DNA of 41,301 nucleotides from an uncultured Gammaproteobacteria bacterium (GTDB lineage: Bacteria; Pseudomonadota; Gammaproteobacteria; Steroidobacterales; GCA-2729495): NCBI GenBank assembly GCA_937921935.1, contig CAKZWQ010000054.1:1-41301 (forward strand), written 5' to 3'. Positions 33,977 through 41,301 of this stretch are shown here, piece by piece (the first letter of the stretch is position 1; each line of letters begins with the position of its first letter). The notes beneath the pieces were generated by a model. The model was not told the DNA's origin and did no database searches. It was given only the letters and a program-made list of their open reading frames with translations. The translations under genes and the position numbers were made by a program.

Positions 33977-35908
33977 TCAGGCTTTGATCGGTACCATGCG
34001 GGCCTGGCGTCGACGGGGTATCAGGACAAGGAGCAACAGCCCGATATAGCCCAGGGCGCTACCGCCGCCGGAGGAACTATCGGCCGGCAGTATGTCGGGC
34101 GGTGGCTGGGCGACAGGATCCCTGACCCTGACCATCAAGGTCCGATTGACCTGGCCACCCGGGCCCGAGCAGCCGAGGCTGAAGCTGGTATCGACGACCA
34201 GGGGGCCGACGAGTTGCTGACCGGTCGTTGCCTTGCTGCCGGTCCAGCCACCGTTGGCCAGGCAGGTATCAGCATCCACAGCCTGCCAGTCGAGATTGGC
34301 GAAGCCTTCGAAATCCACCGTGGCCGGATCACTGCTGAAACTGAGTGTCGGCCCTGGCAACGGCAATACCACGGCGACTGTAACGGTCGCTGCGGTGGCG
34401 ATGCCATCGGCATTCTGGCAGGCGAGACTGAAACTGCTGGTTTCAGACAGTGACCCGGTGCTTTCGCTGCCGCTCAGTGGTCGCGAACCGGACCAGCCAC
34501 CTGATGCCAAACAGGAGACCGCATTGCTGGCAGACCAGGTCAGCTCTGTTGCATCTTGATGAGCCACCTCATCATCGGCCGCATCCAGCGTCACGTTGGC
34601 CGACGGTGCGCCGGGAGACGCATCTTTGAAGCCTGGCCCCACAGGCCAGCCGGGATTCTGGACACCCGTATAGGTGTACGCACCCACATCCGGCGCGCCC
34701 GTTCGCAGCGTGCCGTTGAAATCGACGGGCACATTGATGCCGGCGGCGCCCGCAGAAAGCAGGGGCGAATCCGGGGTGGGATAAACGTTGCGCCCTACCG
34801 GGTCGACCAGGTCCTGTGTCGCCGACCTACCATCGCTATAACCAGAACCTGGAAAGTTAGACGGCGCGTTGTCGAAAACATTACCGGTAATCGTCACGCC
34901 GCTGATACTGCCCACCGCGTAGTTGTCGCTCGGGCAGTACACGGCATTGTTGGCGAACACCATCCCTGGCGCACCGTCCCAGCTACTCAGCCGCAAACAC
35001 GGGCTGCCACCGACGATGGTGTTGTGAACAAAATCCAGGTTACCGGGGCTGACGCCCTGATGGGGTTGTGAGTTCAGACCATTATTAGGGCTTTCCAGAA
35101 TAATGTTGTTGCGCACGATGGCATCAGCGGCCACCTGGATCCCGGAATCACCACAATTCCACATCACGTTGCCTTCAACGAGATTGCGGGGATTGCCCTC
35201 GGTTCCGTACAAAAGGATGCAGGGATAGTTGGTGTCGTAAATAACGTTGTCACGGATAATGTTGGAGTGCGACCCACGCTTGATCTCGATGCCGTCACCC
35301 TGAGATGCAGCCAGGGTGTCATGAATCCAGTTGCCCTCAATCAGGGAATCACTCACGACACAGGCGGCCTCATTGCAGCCCACATACATACCCTCGCCCG
35401 TCCCGTTGGTCCGGTGTATGTGATTATCACGTGCAACGATGTGGTGCATATCGCTGCGAAAGTTGATGCCCACATCGATATCATGAATATCGTTGTCTTC
35501 GATGGTGATGTAGGCCGGGTTCCCGGACAAATTGATGCCATCACCGCCGTCACCGCCGTTACCGACAATTTCCAGGCCACGAATAGTGAGATAGGTGGCG
35601 CCCTCGATATTGATTACATTCTGCGCCGCAGCCCCGGACGGCCTAGAGATCAGCGGCCTGGCCTCACCTGCAGCGCCCTCGATCAAAACCGGCTGGCTCA
35701 CCGTGCCTTTTACCCCGATGGAAATACGCCCGGAATCCTCGTAGGTTCCGGCATGCACCACCAGGATATCCCCCGGCTGCAAACCCTCAACCGCGGCTTC
35801 GAAACTGTCGCCGGGGAAAAGATCGATGATGCCAGCACTGGCAGCACTCGGCAGCAGGCAGAGAAACATCAACGATACACAGATTAAATCAAGCTTCAGA
35901 CCACGCAT
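33977..35908 (-). CDS. Secreted right-handed beta-helix protein with two Ig-like repeats and a GlyGly-CTERM-type tail
   Basis: The product is 643 residues. A signal peptide (LICVSLMFLCLLPSAASA) is followed by a parallel beta-helix (about 27-400) with PbH1-like rungs such as ITIEDNDIHDIDVGINF, SNIIRDNVIYDTNYPCIL and ADAIVRNNIILESPNNG. This resembles polysaccharide lyase/NosD-type repeats. Two related domains follow at about 437-513 and 520-598, each with W, a GGWxGS segment and a Cys pair (C466/C497, C549/C580). The end has SSSGGGSALG, a hydrophobic helix and PRRRQ, fitting a GlyGly-CTERM (rhombosortase) signal. A carbohydrate-binding or cleaving role is possible; no catalytic residues can be assigned. 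ATG 35908 has GGAG 6 nt upstream. Confidence 0.8.
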   Translation of the reverse strand: MRGLKLDLICVSLMFLCLLPSAASAGIIDLFPGDSFEAAVEGLQPGDILVVHAGTYEDSGRISIGVKGTVSQPVLIEGAAGEARPLISRPSGAAAQNVINIEGATYLTIRGLEIVGNGGDGGDGINLSGNPAYITIEDNDIHDIDVGINFRSDMHHIVARDNHIHRTNGTGEGMYVGCNEAACVVSDSLIEGNWIHDTLAASQGDGIEIKRGSHSNIIRDNVIYDTNYPCILLYGTEGNPRNLVEGNVMWNCGDSGIQVAADAIVRNNIILESPNNGLNSQPHQGVSPGNLDFVHNTIVGGSPCLRLSSWDGAPGMVFANNAVYCPSDNYAVGSISGVTITGNVFDNAPSNFPGSGYSDGRSATQDLVDPVGRNVYPTPDSPLLSAGAAGINVPVDFNGTLRTGAPDVGAYTYTGVQNPGWPVGPGFKDASPGAPSANVTLDAADDEVAHQDATELTWSASNAVSCLASGGWSGSRPLSGSESTGSLSETSSFSLACQNADGIATAATVTVAVVLPLPGPTLSFSSDPATVDFEGFANLDWQAVDADTCLANGGWTGSKATTGQQLVGPLVVDTSFSLGCSGPGGQVNRTLMVRVRDPVAQPPPDILPADSSSGGGSALGYIGLLLLVLIPRRRQARMVPIKA

Positions 35909-36615
35909 ATCCACTCCAACACCAGATGTGTTGCCAGACCAGACTCGGCGCGAGTCGGCCGCAAGGCACACAACTGCACCTGACAGCGGTGCACCAGCCA
36001 CCGCCCACGGGGCCGTCACAAGAACGGCCTGCTAAACGCCCCATTAAGTTGAACACTACCGGGATACTGTCCCGAAAATTGTGAAGACCATCACAAGCTT
36101 GGGGCCCGCATATGAACGGCGCCCCAAAAATGGAAGGCCTTATATTGGCCCAGCCCCTGACTGCATAAAATAATGATGGAAACCCAATCCATTGCTGCCA
36201 AGCACACCCCCCCCAGAAGGAAAATCCAGCTGATAGACGGCGGTTGGAAGCATCTTCAGGTAAAGGAAAAAACTTTCTATAAAACAACGGCCCCCTCAGT
36301 CTTTGCGGGGCCAGCTTTATGCCTCTAAGTACACATAATACAATCAGCTGCTTATCCAGGGAGAATCACCGTTAGCGTTAGCCTGGTCAAGGGCTGCGAG
36401 GAAGCTGGCACTGCGCCGCTTGGCGACACACCTTTGGCGCAAAGCCCCGGCAGTCAGAATGGAATACGAGGGAAGGGGGTTTGCAAAGTGCTTAGCAGCT
36501 GGTCACAGAACGTCTATATAATCTCATCGGTTTCCAAAGTCACCTTAGAAAACAACATCAACCCGTTTCTCAGAATCTCCGGTAACCCACCATCACCAAG
36601 CTGCCACCAAAGCAC
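35909..36615. other. 707-bp divergent intergenic region
   Basis: No gene-like frame is seen. The region separates the leftward beta-helix gene from the rightward ATP-grasp/GT4 pair and probably holds both promoters. It includes a GGCCCC / GGGGCC inverted repeat with a 12-nt loop (36289-36312) and a TATAAT box at 36517-36522. A small unannotated RNA cannot be excluded. Confidence 0.6.
36492..36522 (+). promoter_or_regulatory. Possible sigma-70 promoter for the ATP-grasp/GT4 pair
   Basis: A perfect TATAAT at 36517-36522 lies about 95 bp before the start codon at 36616. The -35 candidate TTAGCA (36492-36497) is poor and the spacer is 19 bp, so the assignment rests mainly on the -10 box. Confidence 0.3.
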
Positions 36616-37779
36616 ATGCCACCCGCCGTCGTAATCGGCCTGTGCGCTCATGGTTTAGCCACTGTCCGATCGCTGGCGAAATCCGGTGTCAGGGTTCACG
36701 CCATCGAAGCGAACAAATCGCTTCCCGGATTTGGCACCAGGCTGGCGCAGGTTCACTGGGTAAAGGAAATTCACGGCAGGGGCCTTATCGATGCGCTCCT
36801 GGAACTGGCGGCACAACACTCCCCTGATACCAAGCCGGTGCTTTTCCCGATGAATGACAAGATGGTCCAGTGTGTCGGGCGATACTGGGAAGAGCTTAGC
36901 CCCTTTTACCTTCTATCCTGGTCCGATTGTCGCGTGAATATCCTCAGACTGCTCAACAAATCCCACCTGGCACAACACTGTGAGGAGCGCGAACTGCTGT
37001 ACCCGCAGAGCTGGGTTATTGAGTCAGACAAAGACCTCGACCGATTGCGCACACAGCTAAGTTATCCCGTAGTCCTAAAACCCAGCCGCCCCATGGGCTC
37101 TTTCAAAACCTTCCTGGCCCGCAATATTGCCGACATTGAAGACCTGATCGCCAAGCACCCGGCTGACCTGCCCGTGCTGGCGCAACAATGGATCGAAGGA
37201 GATGATGCCCAACTCTTTTTTTGCGCGCTTTATCTGGATCAGGGCAATGTACTTGCTCGCATTGAGGGACATAAGCTCAGGTCTTCACCGCCGGCACTGG
37301 GCCAAGGAACGATCTTTGAATCTGTCGTAGACGAGGAACTGTATCGGGTAACGCGGAACTTCTTTGCGGACACCAACTTAACCGGACCGGTCGCACTGGA
37401 AGTCAAGAAGGATCCATCGTCAAGCCTATGGGTGATAGAACCGACAGTGGGCAGAACCGAATTTTGCGTTTCCGTATGTATCGAGAACGGTGTGCCGCTA
37501 CCATACATTGAATACTGTCAGGTGGTCGGCGCCAACTATCAGGCGACGGCCACGCCAGGAAAGACACGTTGGTTTGATACCGAGAAAGACCCGCTGTGCT
37601 ATGCCCGCTTCCTGCTGTCTGAAGGAAGGCAACTCGAACGACAAAAGGCTGCTTTCCCCTTTCTCGACAGATCGGACTACCATCCCTTTACCAGAGGGCT
37701 CTGGCGAACGACGAAACGCGCTGGGACCGGCCTGCGCCATCGACTTGAAAGATTGACGGGCTCCAGACCGAGGCAATGA
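36616..37779 (+). CDS. ATP-grasp family ligase-like protein
   Basis: The product is 387 residues. The N-terminal segment is Rossmann-like (VVIGLCAHGLATVRSLAKSG) and the ATP-grasp core follows. SYPVVLKPSRPMGSFKTFLA (about 149-168) supplies the nucleotide-binding lysine, VLAQQWIEGDD (about 190) the hinge, and VALEVKKDPSSSLWVIEPTVGR (about 255-276) the metal-binding acidic and Glu-Pro segment. Related ATP-grasp proteins near polysaccharide genes form amide bonds on sugars or peptides. The substrate here is unknown. The ATG at 36616 has no strong ribosome-binding site. It overlaps the GT4 gene by one base, so the two are cotranslated. Confidence 0.8.
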   Translation: MPPAVVIGLCAHGLATVRSLAKSGVRVHAIEANKSLPGFGTRLAQVHWVKEIHGRGLIDALLELAAQHSPDTKPVLFPMNDKMVQCVGRYWEELSPFYLLSWSDCRVNILRLLNKSHLAQHCEERELLYPQSWVIESDKDLDRLRTQLSYPVVLKPSRPMGSFKTFLARNIADIEDLIAKHPADLPVLAQQWIEGDDAQLFFCALYLDQGNVLARIEGHKLRSSPPALGQGTIFESVVDEELYRVTRNFFADTNLTGPVALEVKKDPSSSLWVIEPTVGRTEFCVSVCIENGVPLPYIEYCQVVGANYQATATPGKTRWFDTEKDPLCYARFLLSEGRQLERQKAAFPFLDRSDYHPFTRGLWRTTKRAGTGLRHRLERLTGSRPRQ

Positions 37780-39023
37780 TGAACCGCGTTTTGATGGTGG
37801 CATACCACTACCCGCCCGACCGCATAAGCAGCGGTGTTCAGCGAACGCTGAAGTTTTCCCGCTATCTCAGGGAGCACGACTGGTTAGCAACCATCCTGAC
37901 CGTGCACCCCCGTGCGTACCACCGCACGGGAGCAGATCAAGTCTGCGAAATCCCGCCCGAAGTCAAAGTAAAGCGCGCCTTCGCGCTTGATGCCGCGCGA
38001 CACCTGTCGATCAAGGGTCGTTATCCGTTAGCGATCGCCTTACCGGATCGCTGGTCCACGTGGTTTCTTGGCGGTGTCTGGTCAGGACTAAGGCTGATCA
38101 GACAGCAACGCCCCGACGTCATCTGGTCGACCTACCCAATCGCCACGGCGTCCTTGATTGCCTGGGCCCTTCACCGAATTACCGGTCTACCGTGGATAGC
38201 GGACTTCCGCGACCCCATGACAGAGGGTGACTATCCGCGAAACCCTACGATTCACCGCAGCTACCGTTGGATCGAAAAGCAAGTCGTGGCCCGGGCAAGC
38301 AAACTCATATTCACGACACCGGGGGCAATGCAGTTGTATGCCGAGAGATATCCGGAGATTCCGGCTGCTAAGTGGGCAGTCATCCCCAATGGCTACGATG
38401 AAGACAATTTTCAGAACGCCGCCCGGCGCCCGACGAAGGCACGCGTCGGCGGCCCGATTGAACTGGTGCACAGTGGCATTCTTTACCCAGTGGAAAGAGA
38501 CCCAACGCAGTTCTTCCAGGCCTTGGCCGAACTAAAGACCAGCGGGAGCATTTCGGCCGATACCCTGCAGATAAAACTGCGCGCCACTGCTCACGACGAC
38601 CTATTTGCTCCGATACTCGCCGAGAAGGGGCTCTCGGACATAGTCACGCTCGAACCAACCGTGCCCTATGAGGACGCACTCAGGGAGATGCTGCAAGCTG
38701 ATGGTTTGCTACTACTCCAAGGCGCCATCTGCAATCATCAGATACCGGCCAAGCTTTATGAATACATGCGTGCGCGCCAACCGTTGCTCGCGCTGGCAGA
38801 TCCCCTTGGCAATACCGGCCAGGTAATGCTGAGGGCGGGGATCACGACCGTGGTCCCGCTGGACCAGAAAGATGCAATAAAAGCGGCGCTGATAGACTTC
38901 ATTGAACTAATCAGAGCGGGTACAGCCCCTTTGGCTGATGACGAAACGATTAAGCAATACTCCCGCCGCGGCAACACCCGGAAGCTCGCTGAAATCCTGA
39001 ATAATGTACTAGAGGCGCAGTAG
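37779..39023 (+). CDS. GT4-family glycosyltransferase
   Basis: The product is 414 residues with the GT-B fold of family 4. The N-terminal MVAYHYPPDRISSGVQRTLKFSRYL is typical, as are IADFRDPMTEG (about 140), WAVIPNGYDEDNF (about 203-215) and LEPTVPYEDALREMLQADGLLLL with KLYEYMRARQPLLALADP (about 305-350). Such enzymes transfer sugars from nucleotide donors at the cytoplasmic face of the membrane, often for exopolysaccharide or O-antigen. ATG 37779 is chosen over 37776 because GAGG then has 5-nt spacing. The TAG stop at 39021-39023 coincides with the edge of a copied 49-bp cytochrome-gene segment. Confidence 0.88.
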   Translation: MNRVLMVAYHYPPDRISSGVQRTLKFSRYLREHDWLATILTVHPRAYHRTGADQVCEIPPEVKVKRAFALDAARHLSIKGRYPLAIALPDRWSTWFLGGVWSGLRLIRQQRPDVIWSTYPIATASLIAWALHRITGLPWIADFRDPMTEGDYPRNPTIHRSYRWIEKQVVARASKLIFTTPGAMQLYAERYPEIPAAKWAVIPNGYDEDNFQNAARRPTKARVGGPIELVHSGILYPVERDPTQFFQALAELKTSGSISADTLQIKLRATAHDDLFAPILAEKGLSDIVTLEPTVPYEDALREMLQADGLLLLQGAICNHQIPAKLYEYMRARQPLLALADPLGNTGQVMLRAGITTVVPLDQKDAIKAALIDFIELIRAGTAPLADDETIKQYSRRGNTRKLAEILNNVLEAQ

Positions 39024-39071
39024 CATGAGCCGGGCACGATTTACGCTTGGCCAGCAACTCTTAAATACGGT
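39023..39071 (+). pseudogene. 49-bp fragment copied from the downstream DHOR cytochrome gene
   Basis: This segment matches 40073-40121 at 46 of 49 positions. It corresponds to codons 51-66 of the DHOR gene (MSRARFTFGQQLFNTV) and is in the same orientation. Here it would read MSRARFTLGQQLLNTV and run into a TAG after about four more residues, with no signal peptide or haem site. It is a remnant, or one end of a duplication. It begins at the last base of the GT4 stop codon. Confidence 0.8.
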
Positions 39072-39188
39072 TCATTCTTGTTGGTAGTGCTAACCACGCC
39101 GATCAAGCATACCATCGACCTGTCAACGGGCGACCGTTAACCGCCGCTGACGTTACGCCGGCCGGACACTCACGCGGGAGAAAGCTCC

Positions 39189-39752
39189 ATGCACAGAATT
39201 GCTGAGCTCATACAGAGGCAGCTAAAGCTTTCGGTGTTCGTGCCGCTTCTCTTGCTCGCCCTCGGCACCACCTGGTTCGGCCTGTTCTGGTCGGTCAACC
39301 ACTTTGGGCAGCTGAGCAACGGGCTGCCCTTCATGGACATGCAGCCGTGGCTAACAGCCGAGCTTCTGTTTGAGCAGATTCGCAGCTATGGCAACGAGGC
39401 CGTCGAGTTCTATCTGCTCTGGTCCGCCTTTGACTATGCCTGGCCGTTCATCACCTTCACAACCATGCTGTTCATTACTGCCTGGCTGTTTCGATATCTG
39501 CCCGAGACCTGGCAGGCCTGGTATCCGCGACTAGTCGCTGCCGCCTATCTCACGGTGCTGATGGACTGGGCCGAGAACGTCGGCTTCGTACTTCTCGTCA
39601 ACGGACTGCCAGCAGAACCTGGCTGGCTGGCTCAATCCACGCTGGTTCTGCACGGCATGAAACTGTTCTTCAATATGCTGTTCAACCTTGGCTTCTGGGT
39701 GGTGCTGGGCGCGGTTGTCGTTCGGAACGCGCGCGCCCGCCTGACCACCTGA
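39189..39752 (+). CDS. Small multi-pass membrane protein of unknown function
   Basis: The product is 187 residues with four predicted membrane helices: VFVPLLLLALGTTWFGLFW, YAWPFITFTTMLFITAWLF, LVAAAYLTVLMDWAENVGFV and LFFNMLFNLGFWVVLGAVVV. Helix 3 has buried Asp, Trp, Glu and Asn (MDWAENVG), which may be functional. No family is recognised. GGGAG precedes the ATG with 9-nt spacing. The gene lies in the 1-kb segment between the two copies of the 49-bp repeat. Confidence 0.7.
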   Translation: MHRIAELIQRQLKLSVFVPLLLLALGTTWFGLFWSVNHFGQLSNGLPFMDMQPWLTAELLFEQIRSYGNEAVEFYLLWSAFDYAWPFITFTTMLFITAWLFRYLPETWQAWYPRLVAAAYLTVLMDWAENVGFVLLVNGLPAEPGWLAQSTLVLHGMKLFFNMLFNLGFWVVLGAVVVRNARARLTT

Positions 39753-39924
39753 CGATAGTACCCAGGGCCACCGAGCAACCGGGGCGTCGCAGCCAAATGG
39801 ATCAGGCAGGCATACATATCCGGAGAGCGGATAGCACTGGTGACAAGCGCGCGCCGATGGCTGAAAAATTTCTCCATCCCAGCTTTGGCGATACCATCAG
39901 GCACGGGAGCCAAGGGAACCAAGC

Positions 39925-41298
39925 ATGCAAAGAGTACTGAAGCTTATTGCGATAGGCCTATTCGTCAGCCACGCCATGGCAGCTGAGGACCTCACGCCTG
40001 CGCTGGGGGGCGAGACAACAGTTGAGGTCAGCAGCGAGCGTGCGTTTCGCAGCATCGCAGCTAACGCCACCGGCATGAGCCGGGCACGATTTACGTTTGG
40101 CCAGCAGCTCTTTAATACGGTCTGGGAGGCAGCACCGGGTTCTCAGCCAACCACGGACGGACTCGGACCGGTTTTCAATCGCAGCGCCTGCGCCGATTGC
40201 CATGTCAATAACGGTCGCGGCCGGCCACCCGAGTCTGTCGGCGCTCCGATGGAATCCATGCTGGTGCGGATCAGTCTTTATGCGGAGGGCCCAAACGGCG
40301 AACCCAAAGGTGTACCGGGCTATGGGGATCAGTTGCAGGACCGCAGCGTCGCTGACATTCCCGCTGAAGGGCGCGCAATACTGGACTGGGAAGAAGTGCC
40401 CGGGGAATACGGCGATGGCGTCAGCTACTCGCTGCGCCGACCTATTGTCAGTTTTGCCGATCTTGCCTTTGGTGACCTGCCCGGGGATGTGCGCACCTCC
40501 GTGCGTGTGGCCAACCCACTGATCGGGCTTGGCCTCCTCGAGGCGATCCCCGAAGAATCACTGGTCGCCATGGCCGACCCGGAGGATGACGACGGCGACG
40601 GTATTTCGGGCCGCGTGAATCGAGTCTGGGACGTCGAGAATCAGCGCCAGTCAGTTGGACGTTTCGGCTGGAAAGCCAATCAGCCCAGCCTGCGGCAGCA
40701 AAACGCAGGCGCGGCCATCGGTGACATGGGACTGACCACCCCGGTGTTCCCGGATGACAACTGCGCAGACGGTCAGACTGCCTGCGCCGAACTGGCAGCC
40801 GCGGTGGCCGACTCACCGGAGTTCATGGCTTCTTTTTTCGACCCCCTGGTGAAGTACACACAACTGGTGGGTGTTCCCCGGCAACGGGATGCTGATGAAG
40901 AACCGGTTCGCAACGGCGCAAAGCTGTTTGCCAGCATCGGCTGCAACGGCTGCCACAAGACCTCGCTGAAGACCGGCGAGAGCGAACTGGCAGAACTGGC
41001 GAACCAGACCATTCATCCGTTCACCGACCTGTTGCTGCATGACCTGGGTCCCGGCCTGGCCGATCATCGCCATGATTTCCTTGCCAACGGTCGTGAGTGG
41101 CGCACTGCGCCGCTGTGGGGTATCGGCCTGACGCAGACCGTCAATGGCTTTGAGTATTATCTGCATGACGGGCGGGCCCGCAGCCTGGAAGAAGCGATTC
41201 TCTGGCATGGGGGCGAGGCCGCACAGGCCCAGGCTGCTTTTCGCGGTCTGCCGGCGACGCAGCGGGCCGAGTTGATCGCTTTCCTGAAATCTATCTGA
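39925..41298 (+). CDS. Di-haem DHOR-family c-type cytochrome (putative oxidoreductase)
   Basis: The product is 457 residues. A signal peptide (LIAIGLFVSHAMAA) directs it to the periplasm. Two haem c sites are visible: CADCH (C89-H93) and CNGCH (C340-H344). The surrounding segments LGPVFNRSACADCHVNNGRGRP and HDLGPGLADHRHDF fit the DHOR (thiol oxidoreductase-like) family. DPEDDDGDGISGRVNRV (218-234) is a conserved acidic segment that may bind calcium. The electron donor and substrate are unknown. The ATG is preceded by AAGGGAACC. The stop lies 3 bp from the window end, so downstream partners are not visible. Confidence 0.9.
   Translation: MQRVLKLIAIGLFVSHAMAAEDLTPALGGETTVEVSSERAFRSIAANATGMSRARFTFGQQLFNTVWEAAPGSQPTTDGLGPVFNRSACADCHVNNGRGRPPESVGAPMESMLVRISLYAEGPNGEPKGVPGYGDQLQDRSVADIPAEGRAILDWEEVPGEYGDGVSYSLRRPIVSFADLAFGDLPGDVRTSVRVANPLIGLGLLEAIPEESLVAMADPEDDDGDGISGRVNRVWDVENQRQSVGRFGWKANQPSLRQQNAGAAIGDMGLTTPVFPDDNCADGQTACAELAAAVADSPEFMASFFDPLVKYTQLVGVPRQRDADEEPVRNGAKLFASIGCNGCHKTSLKTGESELAELANQTIHPFTDLLLHDLGPGLADHRHDFLANGREWRTAPLWGIGLTQTVNGFEYYLHDGRARSLEEAILWHGGEAAQAQAAFRGLPATQRAELIAFLKSI
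40073..40121 (+). repeat. Parent copy of the 49-bp direct repeat within the DHOR gene
   Basis: Same strand as the copy at 39023-39071, 1,050 bp upstream. Three substitutions separate the copies: two change Phe to Leu in the fragment and one is silent. This copy lies inside an intact coding frame. Confidence 0.9.
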
Positions 41299-41301
41299 CG
41301 G

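Noticed and set aside
36397-36420. Sigma-54-like site (TGGCAC followed by TTGG)
   Set aside because: The spacing between the GG and GC elements does not fit the -24/-12 pattern and the second element lacks GC.
39925-41298. DHOR cytochrome as the MauG-like third component of the methanethiol-oxidase system
   Set aside because: It is 8 kb away, on the other strand, and belongs to the DHOR family by its motifs, not to the MauG/CCP family.
1-41301. CRISPR arrays, insertion sequences, prophage genes
   Set aside because: No regularly spaced repeats, transposase, integrase or phage structural motif was found on either strand.

Overview
The window reads as chromosomal DNA of a GC-rich proteobacterium, most likely a gammaproteobacterium (inference). 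The grounds are an Lhr helicase, an E. coli-like MoaB, a CPXCG cysteine-rich small protein, gloB, and proteins with PEP-CTERM-like and GlyGly-CTERM-like sorting tails. I see no integrase, transposase, phage gene, CRISPR array or replication origin. Genus cannot be resolved from the sequence alone.

Layout. Positions 1-160 hold the 3' end of a PEP-CTERM-type protein gene. 408-4528 (minus) is a cluster of two exported DUF1838 proteins, a VAO-type FAD oxidase and a limonene-epoxide-hydrolase-like protein. 4648-9948 (minus) carries lhr and moaA. 10083-13385 (plus) is a tight operon of a PIG3-type quinone oxidoreductase, xdhC and moeA, closed by a bidirectional terminator. 13622-15072 (minus) has a second PEP-CTERM-type protein and a Cys-rich conserved protein. 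15210-19229 (minus) is an operon for omega-amino acid (beta-alanine) breakdown: aminotransferase, mmsA and alanine dehydrogenase. 19362-24259 (plus) runs CBS protein, flavin-reductase-like protein, M20 peptidase, P-loop protein, moaB, gloB and CPXCG protein. It is followed by tRNA-Arg(ACG), a hairpin-rich non-coding stretch between two terminators, and an RRM RNA-binding protein gene.

25314-28712 looks lower in GC by eye. It holds a secreted Kelch-like protein and an unusual beta-propeller/glycosyltransferase fusion. 29105-32888 (minus) is a cluster with an SBP56/methanethiol-oxidase family protein, an SCO1-type copper chaperone, a DUF4136-like lipoprotein and an upstream luciferase-like monooxygenase. 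32996-35908 (minus) encodes a multi-pass membrane protein and a secreted beta-helix protein with a GlyGly-CTERM-like tail. 36616-39023 (plus) is an ATP-grasp plus GT4 glycosyltransferase pair. 39189-41298 (plus) has a small membrane protein and a di-haem DHOR-family cytochrome. A 49-bp piece of that cytochrome gene also lies 1,050 bp upstream, right at the stop codon of the GT4 gene.

How the genes fit together. The aminotransferase, MmsA and Ald can form a closed cycle in which pyruvate accepts the amino group and is regenerated by Ald. MoaA, MoeA, MoaB and XdhC point to molybdenum-cofactor enzymes encoded elsewhere. SBP56 next to SCO1 matches the described arrangement of copper-dependent methanethiol oxidase and suggests methylated-sulfur metabolism. 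Several exported proteins with C-terminal sorting tails and the ATP-grasp/GT4 pair suggest investment in surface or matrix polymers. The most unusual items are the propeller-glycosyltransferase fusion, the DUF1838/oxidase/LEH cluster, the duplicated cytochrome fragment and the structured non-coding stretch after the tRNA.
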